Shown one piece after another: positions 7,821 to 16,267 of a DNA stretch of 64,000 bases. Each line of letters begins with the position of its first letter. The first letter of the stretch is position 1. The notes under the pieces were generated by a model, which was not told where the DNA came from, did not search any database, and saw only the letters and a program-made list of their open reading frames with translations. The position numbers were made by a program, and so were the translations under genes. The stretch is from positions 3,286,001-3,350,000 of the forward strand of contig OZ245829.1 of assembly GCA_965228625.1 (NCBI GenBank), read 5' to 3'. This DNA is from UBA2767 sp965228625 (GTDB lineage: Bacteria; Pseudomonadota; Alphaproteobacteria; Rhizobiales; Methyloligellaceae).

Positions 7821-7840
7821 CGTTTCGCTGGGGGAAGCGC

Positions 7841-9016
7841 GTGAAAATCACCAATGTCCGGCATGTGTCGGCGCCGCTTGCGTCGGAAATGTCGAACGCC
7901 TTCATCAATTTCAGGACGATGACCACGAATGTCGTGGCGATCGAAACCGACATAGTGCGCGGCGGCGAAAAGGTCATCGGCTACGGTTTCTCGTCCAACG
8001 GGCGCTATGCCCAGCCGGGCTTGCTCGCCTCGCGCTTCCTGCCGCGGCTCGAGGAGGCGGACCCGAAATCGCTGCTGGACGAGACCGGTGAGAATTTTTC
8101 TCCGCAGGCGGTATGGGCGACGGCGATGTCGAACGAGAAGCCGGGCGGGCATGGCGAGCGCTCCTACTGCATCGGCGCGCTCGATACCGCCGTCTGGGAC
8201 GCCCACGCCAAGATCGCGGAAAAGCCCCTCTGGCGCATCCTCTCGGACCGGTACAACGGCGGCGCCTATGACGAGAAGGTGCTCGTCTATCCCGGCGGCG
8301 GTTACTACAACCCGGGCAAGGACATCGAGACGCTGCGCGCGGAGATGCGGGGTTACCGCGAGCAGGGCTACCGCATCTGCAAGATGAAGGTCGGGGCGGC
8401 GCCGCTCGCCGACGACATGAAGCGTGTCGAGGCGGCGGCCGACGAACTGGGGTCGGGCGAAAACCTGGCGGTGGACGCGAACGGCCGCTTCACCCTTGAG
8501 CAGGCTGTCGCCTTCGGCAAGGCGATCGAGCCGATGAAGCTCGCCTGGTTCGAGGAGCCGGGCGATCCGCTCGATTTTCATCTCAACGCCGAGCTGATCC
8601 AGACCTACTCCGGCGCCATCGCCACCGGAGAGAACCTGTTTTCACATCAGGACCTGAACAACCTGATGCGCTTCGGCGGAATGCGCACGGACCGCGACTG
8701 GATCCAGCCGGACCCCACACTTTGCTATGGGCTCACGGAGAACCTCGTCATGCTGGACGAGGCCGCGAAGCTCGGCTGGTCACGCCGCCGCTTCCTGCCC
8801 CATGGCGGTCATCAACTGGGCCTGCACATGGCGTCCGGTCTCCAGCTCGGCGGCACCGAATCTTACCCAGGCGTGTTTGCGCCATATGGGGGCTTCGCCG
8901 ACGACATCCCGGTCCTCGATGGTTATGTCACCCTGCCGCAGGACCAGCCGGGTATCGGCACTGAACTCAAACCGAAGCTGATGGACGAGATGCGGCGCGT
9001 CCTCGAAATGAACTAG
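7841..9016 (+). CDS. tarD: D(-)-tartrate dehydratase-like enolase-superfamily enzyme
   Basis: 391 residues from a GTG preceded by GGGGGAAGC. A mandelate racemase/muconate lactonising fold: N-terminal cap domain, then a TIM barrel. Visible catalytic set is K181/K183 (KMK), metal ligands D212 (VDANGRF), E238 (WFEEPGDP) and E264 (ATGENLFSHQD), and H321 (LPHGGHQ). These positions and the flanking segments (NEKPGGHGERS, TGENLFSHQD, GGNESYP-like GGTESYP) match the Bradyrhizobium D(-)-tartrate dehydratase rather than other acid-sugar dehydratases. That enzyme converts (S,S)-tartrate to oxaloacetate. In this operon the substrate could be a tartrate-like C4 intermediate. Confidence 0.78.
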   Translation: MKITNVRHVSAPLASEMSNAFINFRTMTTNVVAIETDIVRGGEKVIGYGFSSNGRYAQPGLLASRFLPRLEEADPKSLLDETGENFSPQAVWATAMSNEKPGGHGERSYCIGALDTAVWDAHAKIAEKPLWRILSDRYNGGAYDEKVLVYPGGGYYNPGKDIETLRAEMRGYREQGYRICKMKVGAAPLADDMKRVEAAADELGSGENLAVDANGRFTLEQAVAFGKAIEPMKLAWFEEPGDPLDFHLNAELIQTYSGAIATGENLFSHQDLNNLMRFGGMRTDRDWIQPDPTLCYGLTENLVMLDEAAKLGWSRRRFLPHGGHQLGLHMASGLQLGGTESYPGVFAPYGGFADDIPVLDGYVTLPQDQPGIGTELKPKLMDEMRRVLEMN

Positions 9017-9025
9017 GTCAAACCC

Positions 9026-9961
9026 ATGCCCGATATCGTCATCACCGAATTCATGGACGAGGAACCGGTCGAGGATCTGAAAGCCGCCGGTCTTTCTGTT
9101 CACTGGGACAAGACGCTGTGCGAGCGGCCGGACGAGATCAAGACGCTGATCCCCGATGCGGTCGCCCTCATCGTGCGCAACCGCACGCCGGTTTCCGATG
9201 ATCTCCTCAGCGCCGGTCCGAACCTGAAGGCGCTCGGGCGCCTCGGCGTCGGTCTCGACAATATCGACATGGAGGCGTGCGAGCGGCGCGGCGTGACGGT
9301 CTGTCCGGCGACCGGCTCGAACAACGTGTCCGTGGCGGAATATGCCATCTGCGCGGCGATGATGCTGCTGCGCCGTTCGTTCTACGCAAAGGACGATGTG
9401 CTGGCGGGCAAATGGCCGCGCAACGAAAACGTCGGCCGCGAGGCGCGCGGTAAGACGCTCGGGCTGTTCGGCTACGGCATGATCGGCCAGTCGGCCGCAA
9501 AAATGGCGCGCGGCCTGGAGATGACCGCTATCGCCCATGACCCTTACGTGCCTGCGGACGCGGAAGGGTGGCAGTTCGCGGAGAACGTCTCGTTCGATGA
9601 GCTTATTGAACGCAGCGACATTCTCTCGGTGCACACGCCGCTGCTGCCGGAGACGCGGGACCGGATCAATGCCGAGGCCATGGGCCGGATGAAAAAAGGC
9701 GCGTGTCTCATCAACACCGCGCGCGGCGGCATCATCAACGAGGATGATCTGATCGCTGCACTCAAGTCAGGCCAGGTCGGCGGTGCGGCTATTGATGTGT
9801 TTGCCGACGAGCCCCTGTCGAAGGAGGCCGCCGCCAAGTTCTCAGGAGTGCCCAACCTCATCATGACGCCGCACATCTCGGGCGTGACCGAGGAGTCGAG
9901 CGCCGCCATCAGCCGCATCACGGTCGACAACGTGCTGCGCGTATTGGGAGAGAAGAGTTGA
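9026..9961 (+). CDS. slcC: (S)-sulfolactate dehydrogenase (D-2-hydroxyacid dehydrogenase family)
   Basis: 311 residues, a short 2-hydroxyacid dehydrogenase without the PGDH regulatory domains. The NAD motif is LGLFGYGMIG (about 150-159). The catalytic Arg is in INTARGG, Glu in DVFADEP and His in MTPHISG. SlcC of Chromohalobacter oxidises (S)-3-sulfolactate to 3-sulfopyruvate, and ComC then reduces sulfopyruvate to the (R) form used by SuyAB. The direct partner, a ComC-like gene overlapping by 4 bases (TTGA), and SuyAB upstream support this. On sequence alone a generic D-2-hydroxyacid dehydrogenase cannot be excluded. Confidence 0.75.
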   Translation: MPDIVITEFMDEEPVEDLKAAGLSVHWDKTLCERPDEIKTLIPDAVALIVRNRTPVSDDLLSAGPNLKALGRLGVGLDNIDMEACERRGVTVCPATGSNNVSVAEYAICAAMMLLRRSFYAKDDVLAGKWPRNENVGREARGKTLGLFGYGMIGQSAAKMARGLEMTAIAHDPYVPADAEGWQFAENVSFDELIERSDILSVHTPLLPETRDRINAEAMGRMKKGACLINTARGGIINEDDLIAALKSGQVGGAAIDVFADEPLSKEAAAKFSGVPNLIMTPHISGVTEESSAAISRITVDNVLRVLGEKS

Positions 9962-10977
9962 GCGATACCGTGCATTTCACCTGCGGCGCGCTGGAAGACC
10001 TGATGGTGGCCGCGCTGATGAACTCCAGCGTCAGCGAGAAGAACGCGCGTTCCGTCGGCGCGGCGCTGCTGGCGGCGGAAATCGACGGGCGCAAGGGGCA
10101 TGGCTTCTCGCGCATTCCGTCCTATGCCGGCCAGGCACGGACGGGAAAGGTGGACGGACTGGCGGATCCCGAAATCATGAAGGAGCTGCCCGGCGCGCTC
10201 ATGATCGATGTGAAGCACGGGTATTTCTATCCCGCCTTCGACATGGCGGTGGACCGCCTGCCTGAGAAGGCCCGGACCACCGGGATCGCGGCCGCGGCCT
10301 TCCACCGGTCGCACCATTGCGGCGTACTCGGTCATCACGTGGAGAAGCTTGCGGAAAAGGGCTTCATCGCGCTTGTTCTCGGCAACACGCCGCAGGCCAT
10401 GGCGCCATGGGGCGGCACCAAACCGCTGTTCGGCACCCAGCCCCTTGCCTTCGCCAGCCCGCGCCAGAACGGCCTGCCGCTGGTGATGGACATGGCGCTG
10501 ACGCAGGTTGCGCGGGGCAACATCATGCGCGCGCAGCAGGAAGGCAAGCCGATCCCTGAAGGCTGGGCGACGGATGCCGAGGGCAACCCCACCACGGATC
10601 CCGAAGTGGCATTGCGCGAAGGCGTTCTGCTGCCCGTGGGCGGAGCCAAGGGGGCCGCGCTCGGGCTGATGATCGAGATTCTGGCGGCACCGCTCACCGG
10701 GAGTTCCTTGTCCACCGAGGCCACGTCGTTCTTTACCACCGAGGGCGATCCGCCGGCGGTTGGTGAGTTTCTCATCGTCATCGATCCGGATGCGTTCGCG
10801 GGCCGTGACCGGTTCCTCGACCGCGTCGAGACCGTCCTGGAGAGCATCGTCGTGCAGGAGGGGGCACGGCTTCCCGGCGGCCGGCGCGCGGAGTTGCGCA
10901 AGAAGGCGGCCGAAAGCGGGCTGCATGTGCCGGCCAATCTGGTCGACGAGGCGAAGGGTCTGGCCGGACAGGCGTGA
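9958..10977 (+). CDS. comC: (R)-sulfolactate dehydrogenase (malate/L-lactate dehydrogenase 2 family)
   Basis: 339 residues from a TTG start coupled to the slcC stop. It belongs to the MDH/LDH2 (YlbC-like) fold, which differs from classical malate dehydrogenases. Typical segments are HGFSRIPSY, RSHHCGVLGHHVE (catalytic His), GNTPQAMAPWGG and MDMALTQVARG. In sulfolactate degraders, ComC interconverts sulfopyruvate and (R)-sulfolactate with NAD(P)H. Together with slcC it makes a two-step racemase feeding SuyAB. A plain malate or ureidoglycolate dehydrogenase is the alternative if the operon handles C4 acids only. Confidence 0.76.
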   Translation: MSDTVHFTCGALEDLMVAALMNSSVSEKNARSVGAALLAAEIDGRKGHGFSRIPSYAGQARTGKVDGLADPEIMKELPGALMIDVKHGYFYPAFDMAVDRLPEKARTTGIAAAAFHRSHHCGVLGHHVEKLAEKGFIALVLGNTPQAMAPWGGTKPLFGTQPLAFASPRQNGLPLVMDMALTQVARGNIMRAQQEGKPIPEGWATDAEGNPTTDPEVALREGVLLPVGGAKGAALGLMIEILAAPLTGSSLSTEATSFFTTEGDPPAVGEFLIVIDPDAFAGRDRFLDRVETVLESIVVQEGARLPGGRRAELRKKAAESGLHVPANLVDEAKGLAGQA

Positions 10978-11006
10978 TCAGGAAGCGCGCGAAGTTTGAC
11001 GGGCGT

Positions 11007-11702
11007 TCAGTCCCCTAGAGCCATATCCACTGCCGCGCGGCAGTGGATTTCCGTCGTCGAAAAAACGGGAACATCCACATCGTCCTGGCTGACGAGCAAC
11101 GGGATCTCCGTGCAGCCGAGAATCGCGCCTTCCGCACCCCGCGCATTCAGGTCCCGGATGATTTGCACATAGCGCGCGCGGGTCGTATCGCGGAAGTCGT
11201 TCCGGGCGAGCTCTTCGAGGATCGTGTCGTGAACGAACGATTTCTCCGCTTCGTCCGGGATGACGGCCGAGATGCCGTGGCGCTCGAGCGCGTCCGGATA
11301 GAACCGGCCCTCCATGGTCTGCCGCACGCCCAGCAGCGCGACGGTGTCGAGGCCGGCTGCCTTTACTGCTTCGGCGGTCGTCTCGGCGATGTGCAGGAAC
11401 GGGATGGCGATGTGAGGCTGGATTTTCGGAATGTGACGGTGAGCGCCGTTGCAGGCCATGACGAGGAACGACGCGCCGCCGCGCTCGACGGACGGGGCGG
11501 CGTCCAGCACGATCTCGCGCGCCGTGGCGTCATCGCCGTGCCGTTCCGCCGCGTCGATATATGCCTCCCGGTTGACGCTCTCGAGCAGAAGATGTGCCGA
11601 ACTGACCCCGCCAAGCCGCTCCTGCATGAGCTCGTTGAGCCGACGGTAATAGGCCGCCGTCGAAACCCAGCTCAAGCCGCCGATCATGCCGATCTTCTTC
11701 AT
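11007..11702 (-). CDS. Aspartate/glutamate racemase family protein (copy 1)
   Basis: 231 residues. PLP-independent amino-acid racemase fold with the two expected catalytic Cys: C84 in VMACNGAHRH and C197 in GAILGCTEIPLL. The normal CNT(M/A)H motif reads CNGAH, so the conserved Thr is lost. The N-terminal segment MKKIGMIGGLSWVSTA is identical in the upstream paralog, which has the same length, so the pair arose by tandem duplication. Its start overlaps the paralog's stop (ATGA). It converges on comC with a 29-bp gap. Substrate is unknown; D/L-aspartate or a related acid is the family default. Confidence 0.82.
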   Translation of the reverse strand: MKKIGMIGGLSWVSTAAYYRRLNELMQERLGGVSSAHLLLESVNREAYIDAAERHGDDATAREIVLDAAPSVERGGASFLVMACNGAHRHIPKIQPHIAIPFLHIAETTAEAVKAAGLDTVALLGVRQTMEGRFYPDALERHGISAVIPDEAEKSFVHDTILEELARNDFRDTTRARYVQIIRDLNARGAEGAILGCTEIPLLVSQDDVDVPVFSTTEIHCRAAVDMALGD

Positions 11703-12394
11703 TGCGCGATCGCCTTGTCGATCGCCGCGCGGCAGTGGATGTCGGTGGTCGGGAAAAGGGGTGCGTCGGTGTCGTTCTCACCGAGCAGCAGGGGAATTTC
11801 GGTGCAGCCGAGGATCGCCCCTTCCGCGCCGCGAGACCGCAATTCACCGATGATCTCCACGTAGCGCGCCCGCGTCGTGTCGAGAAACACGTCCTTGACC
11901 AGCTCATCGTAGATGGAGTCGTGGATGTAGGACTTCTGGGCTTCGTCGGGAATCACCGTCTCGATGCCGTGGCGCTTGAGGATTTCCGGATAGAACGGTT
12001 CCTCCATGGTTTTGCGCACGCCGAGCAGCGCGACCGACGTGAAACCGGCCGTCTTGATCGCCTCTGCGGTTGCCTCGGCAATATGCAGGAAAGGAATGTC
12101 GATCTGCGGCTCGACCTCGGGGACGAAACGGTGAACGTCATTGCAGCTAATGACGATGAAGTCCGCTCCGCCGCGCTCCACCGCGCGCGCGGCGTCGAGG
12201 ATCATGGCGCAGGCAGCCGGTTCGTCACCCCGGTCGATGACCGCTTCGACGTAAGCCTGGCGGTTGACGCTTTCTAGGATCAGGTGTGCGGAGCTGACGC
12301 CGCCGAGCTTCTGTTGCGCCAGTTCGTTCATGAGGCGGTAGTAGGCTGCGGTGGAGACCCAGCTCAGACCGCCGATCATGCCGATCTTTTTCAT
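11699..12394 (-). CDS. Aspartate/glutamate racemase family protein (copy 2)
   Basis: 231 residues, closely similar along the whole length to the downstream copy. Catalytic Cys pair C84 (VISCNDVHRF) and Cys197 (LGCTEIPLL) are kept. The family Thr after CN is Asp here and Gly in the other copy, so each copy has a different residue at a position close to the active site. It is the second gene of a minus-strand operon GST, racemase 2, racemase 1; the GST stop is 14 bases upstream. Different substrate or stereochemical preference of the two copies, or a heterodimer, is possible but unproven. Confidence 0.82.
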   Translation of the reverse strand: MKKIGMIGGLSWVSTAAYYRLMNELAQQKLGGVSSAHLILESVNRQAYVEAVIDRGDEPAACAMILDAARAVERGGADFIVISCNDVHRFVPEVEPQIDIPFLHIAEATAEAIKTAGFTSVALLGVRKTMEEPFYPEILKRHGIETVIPDEAQKSYIHDSIYDELVKDVFLDTTRARYVEIIGELRSRGAEGAILGCTEIPLLLGENDTDAPLFPTTDIHCRAAIDKAIAQ

Positions 12395-12408
12395 GTGTCG
12401 CGGCCGAC

Positions 12409-13035
12409 CTATGGGCCCCCGGCGATGACGGTTTCCTCGAACGCCGTGCGCGATTTCAGGCGATCGTAATACGCGGCCAGGGCGGGGAGCTCGGCGCGTT
12501 CGATCGGCAGCGAAAACCAGCGGTTCACGAAGATGCCGAGTGCGCAGTCGGCGATCGTGAGGTTGTCACCGTTCACGAACGCGCCCGTATCCGCGAGGTG
12601 TGCGTCCAGAAGCGTCATCGCCTGTGTCGCCTGGGCCTGCGCCCTGGCGAGGAACTCTTCACCGCTCGCCGAAGGGTCCTTGACGATCAGGCCGAAAAAC
12701 AGGTCCCGGATACCGTTATTCGATGTCGTGGTCTGCCATTCCATCCACTGGTCGACCATCGCGCGTTGCGCGAGGTCTGCCGGGTAAAGCGTCTCGTCCC
12801 CGTACTTTGCCGCGAGGTAGCGCAGGATGGCGTTGGATTCCCAGATGACGAGATCGCCCTCGACGAATGTCGGGACCAGCTTGTTGGGGTTCAGTTTTTC
12901 GTACTCGGGCGTATCGCAGGATTCGAACCCGCGGCCATAGTCGAGGCGTTGGTAATCTGTCTGACCGATTTCCGCGCAAAGCCACAATACCTTGCGCACG
13001 TTTGAGGAATTCGGACGGCCGTAGATCGTGAACAT
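12409..13035 (-). CDS. Glutathione S-transferase family protein
   Basis: 208 residues from the ATG at 13035, which has AGGGAG 10 bases upstream; the frame is open further 5' but those codons lack a ribosome site. N-terminal thioredoxin fold (MFTIYGRPNSSNVRKV) with the Ser-Ser glutathione-activating region, the cis-Pro segment NKLVPTFVEGDLVIWESNAI, and an all-helical C-terminal domain with LTIADCALGIF. Cytoplasmic conjugating, isomerising or peroxidase activity is typical. First gene of the operon with the two racemases and divergent from the quinone oxidoreductase, sharing a 127-bp promoter region. Confidence 0.85.
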   Translation of the reverse strand: MFTIYGRPNSSNVRKVLWLCAEIGQTDYQRLDYGRGFESCDTPEYEKLNPNKLVPTFVEGDLVIWESNAILRYLAAKYGDETLYPADLAQRAMVDQWMEWQTTTSNNGIRDLFFGLIVKDPSASGEEFLARAQAQATQAMTLLDAHLADTGAFVNGDNLTIADCALGIFVNRWFSLPIERAELPALAAYYDRLKSRTAFEETVIAGGP

Positions 13036-13162
13036 GTTCGGTGTGCTCCCTGTCTTATTGGGCCCGGCGGGCCGGGGCGCATTTTGTTTGACAGCGTGCC
13101 CGCCGTAAAGTGTCGTCCGGAAAAAAGTGCCAACCACCGCGCCCGGAAGGGATTGATCACAC

Positions 13163-14167
13163 ATGACAAACACCATGCGCGCCGTCGGCGTGAATGCGTT
13201 CGGCGGACCGGAAGTGCTGGAGATGCTCGAGCTCCCGGTGCCGGAACCCGGGGAAGGCGAGGTCCTGGTGAAGCTCGACTTCGCCGGCATCAACTTCATC
13301 GACATCTACATGCGCTCGGGCCACTACGCGAAATCCGACACCTACAAGACGCCGCTGCCCATGGTGCTTGGCATGGAGGGTGCGGGAAACGTTGCAGCGG
13401 TCGGTACCGGGGTCGAAGGTCTGTCGGAGGGTGACCGCGTGGCCTGGTGCATCTTTCGCGGCGCCTATGCGGAATACGCCGTCGTTCCGGCCTGGAGACT
13501 GGTGAAGGTGCCGGACGATATCCCGCTCGATATCGCCGCCGCCTTGCAGCTCCAGGGGTGCACCGCACACTATCTGACTCACTCGGCGTTTGCGCTGAAG
13601 GACGGCGATACCTGTCTCGCGCATGCCGGCGCCGGGGGCGTCGGCCAACTCCTGACGCAGCTTGCGAGGATGCGCGGTGCCAAGGTGATCGTCACCGTTG
13701 GGTCGCCGGAGAAGGCGGAAATTGCAACGTCTCTCGGCGCCGACCATGCCATACTCTACCGCGAGGAGAACTTCCGGGAGCGGGTGATGGAGATAACGAA
13801 CGGAACCGGCGTCAACGTGGTCTATGACGCGGTCGGCAAGGACACGATCCACGATTCAATCCGCTCGCTCGCAAAGCGCGGCCTTTGCGTGAACTATGGC
13901 GGTGCGTCCGGGTTGGTGCAGGCCATCGAGCCGCTGGAACTTGCGGAAGCCGGCTCCGTCTTCTTCACCCGCCCGCACCTGGCGGATTACATGCGCGACG
14001 AGGCCGAGATCTCCGGCCGCGTCAACGACCTGTTCGGCGCCTATCGCGACGGTAAACTGAAGGTCGCGATCGATACCGTGTTTCCGCTGGCGGACACGAT
14101 GCACGCGCACCAGACAATTGAAGGGCGCGGCACGCACGGCAAGCTGCTGCTCGACATCGCCGCATGA
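13163..14167 (+). CDS. NADPH:quinone oxidoreductase-like zinc-less MDR protein
   Basis: 334 residues of the medium-chain reductase superfamily. GroES-like N-terminal domain with GMEGAGNVAAVG, then a Rossmann domain with AGAGGVGQLLTQLAR (about 155-170), and AVGKDTIHDSIRSL. It lacks the Cys/His zinc ligands of alcohol dehydrogenases, as in QOR/zeta-crystallin enzymes, which reduce quinones or activated alkenes with NADPH. The last 4 bases overlap the MFS gene (ATGA). The link to the neighbouring sulfonate genes is unclear. Confidence 0.85.
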   Translation: MTNTMRAVGVNAFGGPEVLEMLELPVPEPGEGEVLVKLDFAGINFIDIYMRSGHYAKSDTYKTPLPMVLGMEGAGNVAAVGTGVEGLSEGDRVAWCIFRGAYAEYAVVPAWRLVKVPDDIPLDIAAALQLQGCTAHYLTHSAFALKDGDTCLAHAGAGGVGQLLTQLARMRGAKVIVTVGSPEKAEIATSLGADHAILYREENFRERVMEITNGTGVNVVYDAVGKDTIHDSIRSLAKRGLCVNYGGASGLVQAIEPLELAEAGSVFFTRPHLADYMRDEAEISGRVNDLFGAYRDGKLKVAIDTVFPLADTMHAHQTIEGRGTHGKLLLDIAA

Positions 14168-15372
14168 CGGCGATGCCCCGGCCCGCGCCGCTGCTCGCGG
14201 CGGTGGTGACCATGTTCCTCACCTATGCGATGGTCATCCTCGCCTCGATGGTGCTGCCCGTGCTTGCGCCCATCGCATCGGAGACCCTCGACATTCCGGC
14301 GCGCTATATCGGGCTATACGCGGCCATCCTCTACGCGGCCGCGGCCTTCTCCTCCATGTTCGCGCCAAGCCTGATCGCCAGGTACGGCGCGCTGCGTACG
14401 AGCCAGCTTACGCTCCTTGTCGCCGCGGCAGGTCTGTTTCTGCTGAGTTTGGGCACCGTGTCCGGCGCGGTCGCGAGCGCGGTGCTCATCGGTCTCGCCT
14501 ACGGGCCTGGCAACACGGCGAGTGGCCATCTGCTCACGACAATGACGGCGGAGGGGCAGCGCTCCGGGATTTTCTCGATCAAGCAGACGAGCGTTCCCGC
14601 GGGCGGCGCTGTTTGCGGACTGGTGATGCCGGCGCTGGCGCTCCAGCTTGGCTGGCAGGGCGCGGCGGCATCGATGGGGGGGGTCTGCATTTTGCTCGCG
14701 GTCAGCGTTCAACCGTGGCGGAACCGGCTCGACGGGAACCGCAGGCCCGATCAGCCGATCTGGCCGGAAAGCCTGCTCGGCCCCATCACGACAGTTCTCA
14801 AAGGACCGCGCCTGCGGGCCCTCGGTTTCATGGGGCTCGTTTATTCGGGCATGCAATATGCGTTCGGAGCGGTGATGGTCGCGTTTCTGGTGGACCGCGC
14901 CGGCATATCGCCGGTCGACGCCGGACTGGTGCTGAGCGCGGCGATGGTGACGAGCGTTGTCGCGCGTCTCTCATGGGGTTACGTAGCCGACTGGACGCGG
15001 CCGGATGTCGTGCTCTGCGGACTCGGCTTCCTGACGGCGGCGTCGGTGATCGCGGCAACTTTCGTCTCACCCGACTGGACCCGTCTCGCCCTGGTCGCGC
15101 TGGGCTGCTGGTTCGGGGCCGCCGGCTTTAGCTGGAACGGCGTGTTCCTGGCTCTTGTGGCCGATATTGCCGGCCCGGAACGCGTCGCATCCGCGACGTC
15201 GGGCGTCATGACGCTGGTGTTTCTGGGCTCGCTCCTGTTTCCCGCGCTGTTCGCCGGTCTCGTGGCGGCGTCCGGCTACGACGCGGCCCTTCTTGCCGTG
15301 GCCGCCGCGACGGTCATTGCCGCGATCTACGTCTATCTGAAACTGAGCCCGTCGATGCGCGCCCGTACGTGA
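14164..15372 (+). CDS. MFS transporter
   Basis: 402 residues with about twelve hydrophobic helices and an MFS-type loop after helix 2 (SLIARYGALRTSQ). A second half-repeat starts after a polar centre near residue 200 (QPWRNRLDGNRRPDQ). It probably exports or imports a small organic anion across the inner membrane. Coupled to the oxidoreductase by an ATGA overlap and convergent with the SucCD-like operon (16 bp between stops). Since the sulfoacetate genes lie next to it, import of sulfoacetate or a related acid is a reasonable guess, without direct sequence support. Confidence 0.82.
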   Translation: MTAMPRPAPLLAAVVTMFLTYAMVILASMVLPVLAPIASETLDIPARYIGLYAAILYAAAAFSSMFAPSLIARYGALRTSQLTLLVAAAGLFLLSLGTVSGAVASAVLIGLAYGPGNTASGHLLTTMTAEGQRSGIFSIKQTSVPAGGAVCGLVMPALALQLGWQGAAASMGGVCILLAVSVQPWRNRLDGNRRPDQPIWPESLLGPITTVLKGPRLRALGFMGLVYSGMQYAFGAVMVAFLVDRAGISPVDAGLVLSAAMVTSVVARLSWGYVADWTRPDVVLCGLGFLTAASVIAATFVSPDWTRLALVALGCWFGAAGFSWNGVFLALVADIAGPERVASATSGVMTLVFLGSLLFPALFAGLVAASGYDAALLAVAAATVIAAIYVYLKLSPSMRART

Positions 15373-15388
15373 CGCGGCGGGAGAGGTC

Positions 15389-16267
15389 TCAGGCGGAGAG
15401 GCGCTCTTTCAGCACGTCAGGCAGGCCGGAGGGTGTGGACAGCACCGTGACGCCCGCCGCCTCGAGGGCCTCTTTCTTGCCGGCATAGGACCCCTTGTCG
15501 CCCATGACGATTGCGCCCGCATGCCCCATCTTCTTGCCGGGCGGGGAGGCGGCACCGGCGATAAAGCTGACGATGGGCTTGGTCATGGTCTTTGCGTACC
15601 CGGCCGCTTCCTCTTCCATGCCGCCGCCGATTTCGCCGACCATGGCGATTGCCTCGGTCGCGGGATCCTCGTCCAGACACTGGAGCGCGTCTTTCGTCGT
15701 CGTGCCAATCACCGGATCGCCGCCGATGCCGATGAATGCGGAAATGCCGAAACCCGCCTGCACCATGTTCAGGCAGACCAGCGTGCCGAGGCTTCCCGAC
15801 CGCGAAATCACGCCGATATTCCCGGGCTTGAACACGCGCTCGTTGAAGGCCGGCATGAAACCGACAAAACACTCGCCCGGCGTTGCGATGCCGGCTGTGT
15901 TCGGGCCGATCACCGATGCGCCTGCCTCGCGGGCGGCGCTCAGGAAGTACATCGTGTCGTGCACCGGAATGTGCTCGGTCAGGATGACGATCTTCTTGAT
16001 ACCGGCATCGAGCGCATCCATCACCGATGGTTTGACGGCTGCAGGCGGGACAATCACGCACGAGCAGTCGATCGCGCCATCCTGCCCGTTCACCGCGTCC
16101 TTCGCGGATGCCCAGACCGGCAGGCCGAGATGTTCCGTGCCGGCCTTCTTCGGGTTCAGTCCACCGACGACCTTTGTGCCGTATTCCTTCATCTTGTCCG
16201 ACCAGAAGGTCGCCTGGGTGCCGGTGATGCCATGCACCAGAACGGTCTCGTTTCCCCGGACAATCAT
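15389..16267 (-). CDS. SucD-like alpha subunit of an ADP-forming acid-CoA ligase
   Basis: 292 residues. Succinyl-CoA synthetase alpha fold: CoA-binding Rossmann domain with VHGITGTQATFW at the start, GPNTAGIATPGE, ISRSGSLGTLV, and the phospho-histidine motif GHAGAIVMG near the C-terminus. It overlaps its beta subunit by 4 bases. Placed with an acylating sulfoacetaldehyde dehydrogenase, it is best read as a ligase that makes an acyl-CoA (for example sulfoacetyl-CoA) for reduction, rather than as TCA-cycle SucD. ADP-forming ligases of this kind have been described for sulfoacetate in anaerobes; malate-CoA ligase is an alternative. Confidence 0.8.
   Translation of the reverse strand: MIVRGNETVLVHGITGTQATFWSDKMKEYGTKVVGGLNPKKAGTEHLGLPVWASAKDAVNGQDGAIDCSCVIVPPAAVKPSVMDALDAGIKKIVILTEHIPVHDTMYFLSAAREAGASVIGPNTAGIATPGECFVGFMPAFNERVFKPGNIGVISRSGSLGTLVCLNMVQAGFGISAFIGIGGDPVIGTTTKDALQCLDEDPATEAIAMVGEIGGGMEEEAAGYAKTMTKPIVSFIAGAASPPGKKMGHAGAIVMGDKGSYAGKKEALEAAGVTVLSTPSGLPDVLKERLSA

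Noticed and set aside
11029..11048. CCACTGCCGCGCGGCAGTGG palindrome as terminator or operator
   Set aside because: It is inside the racemase coding sequence (segment IHCRAAVD) and a similar sequence recurs at the same codons of the paralog.
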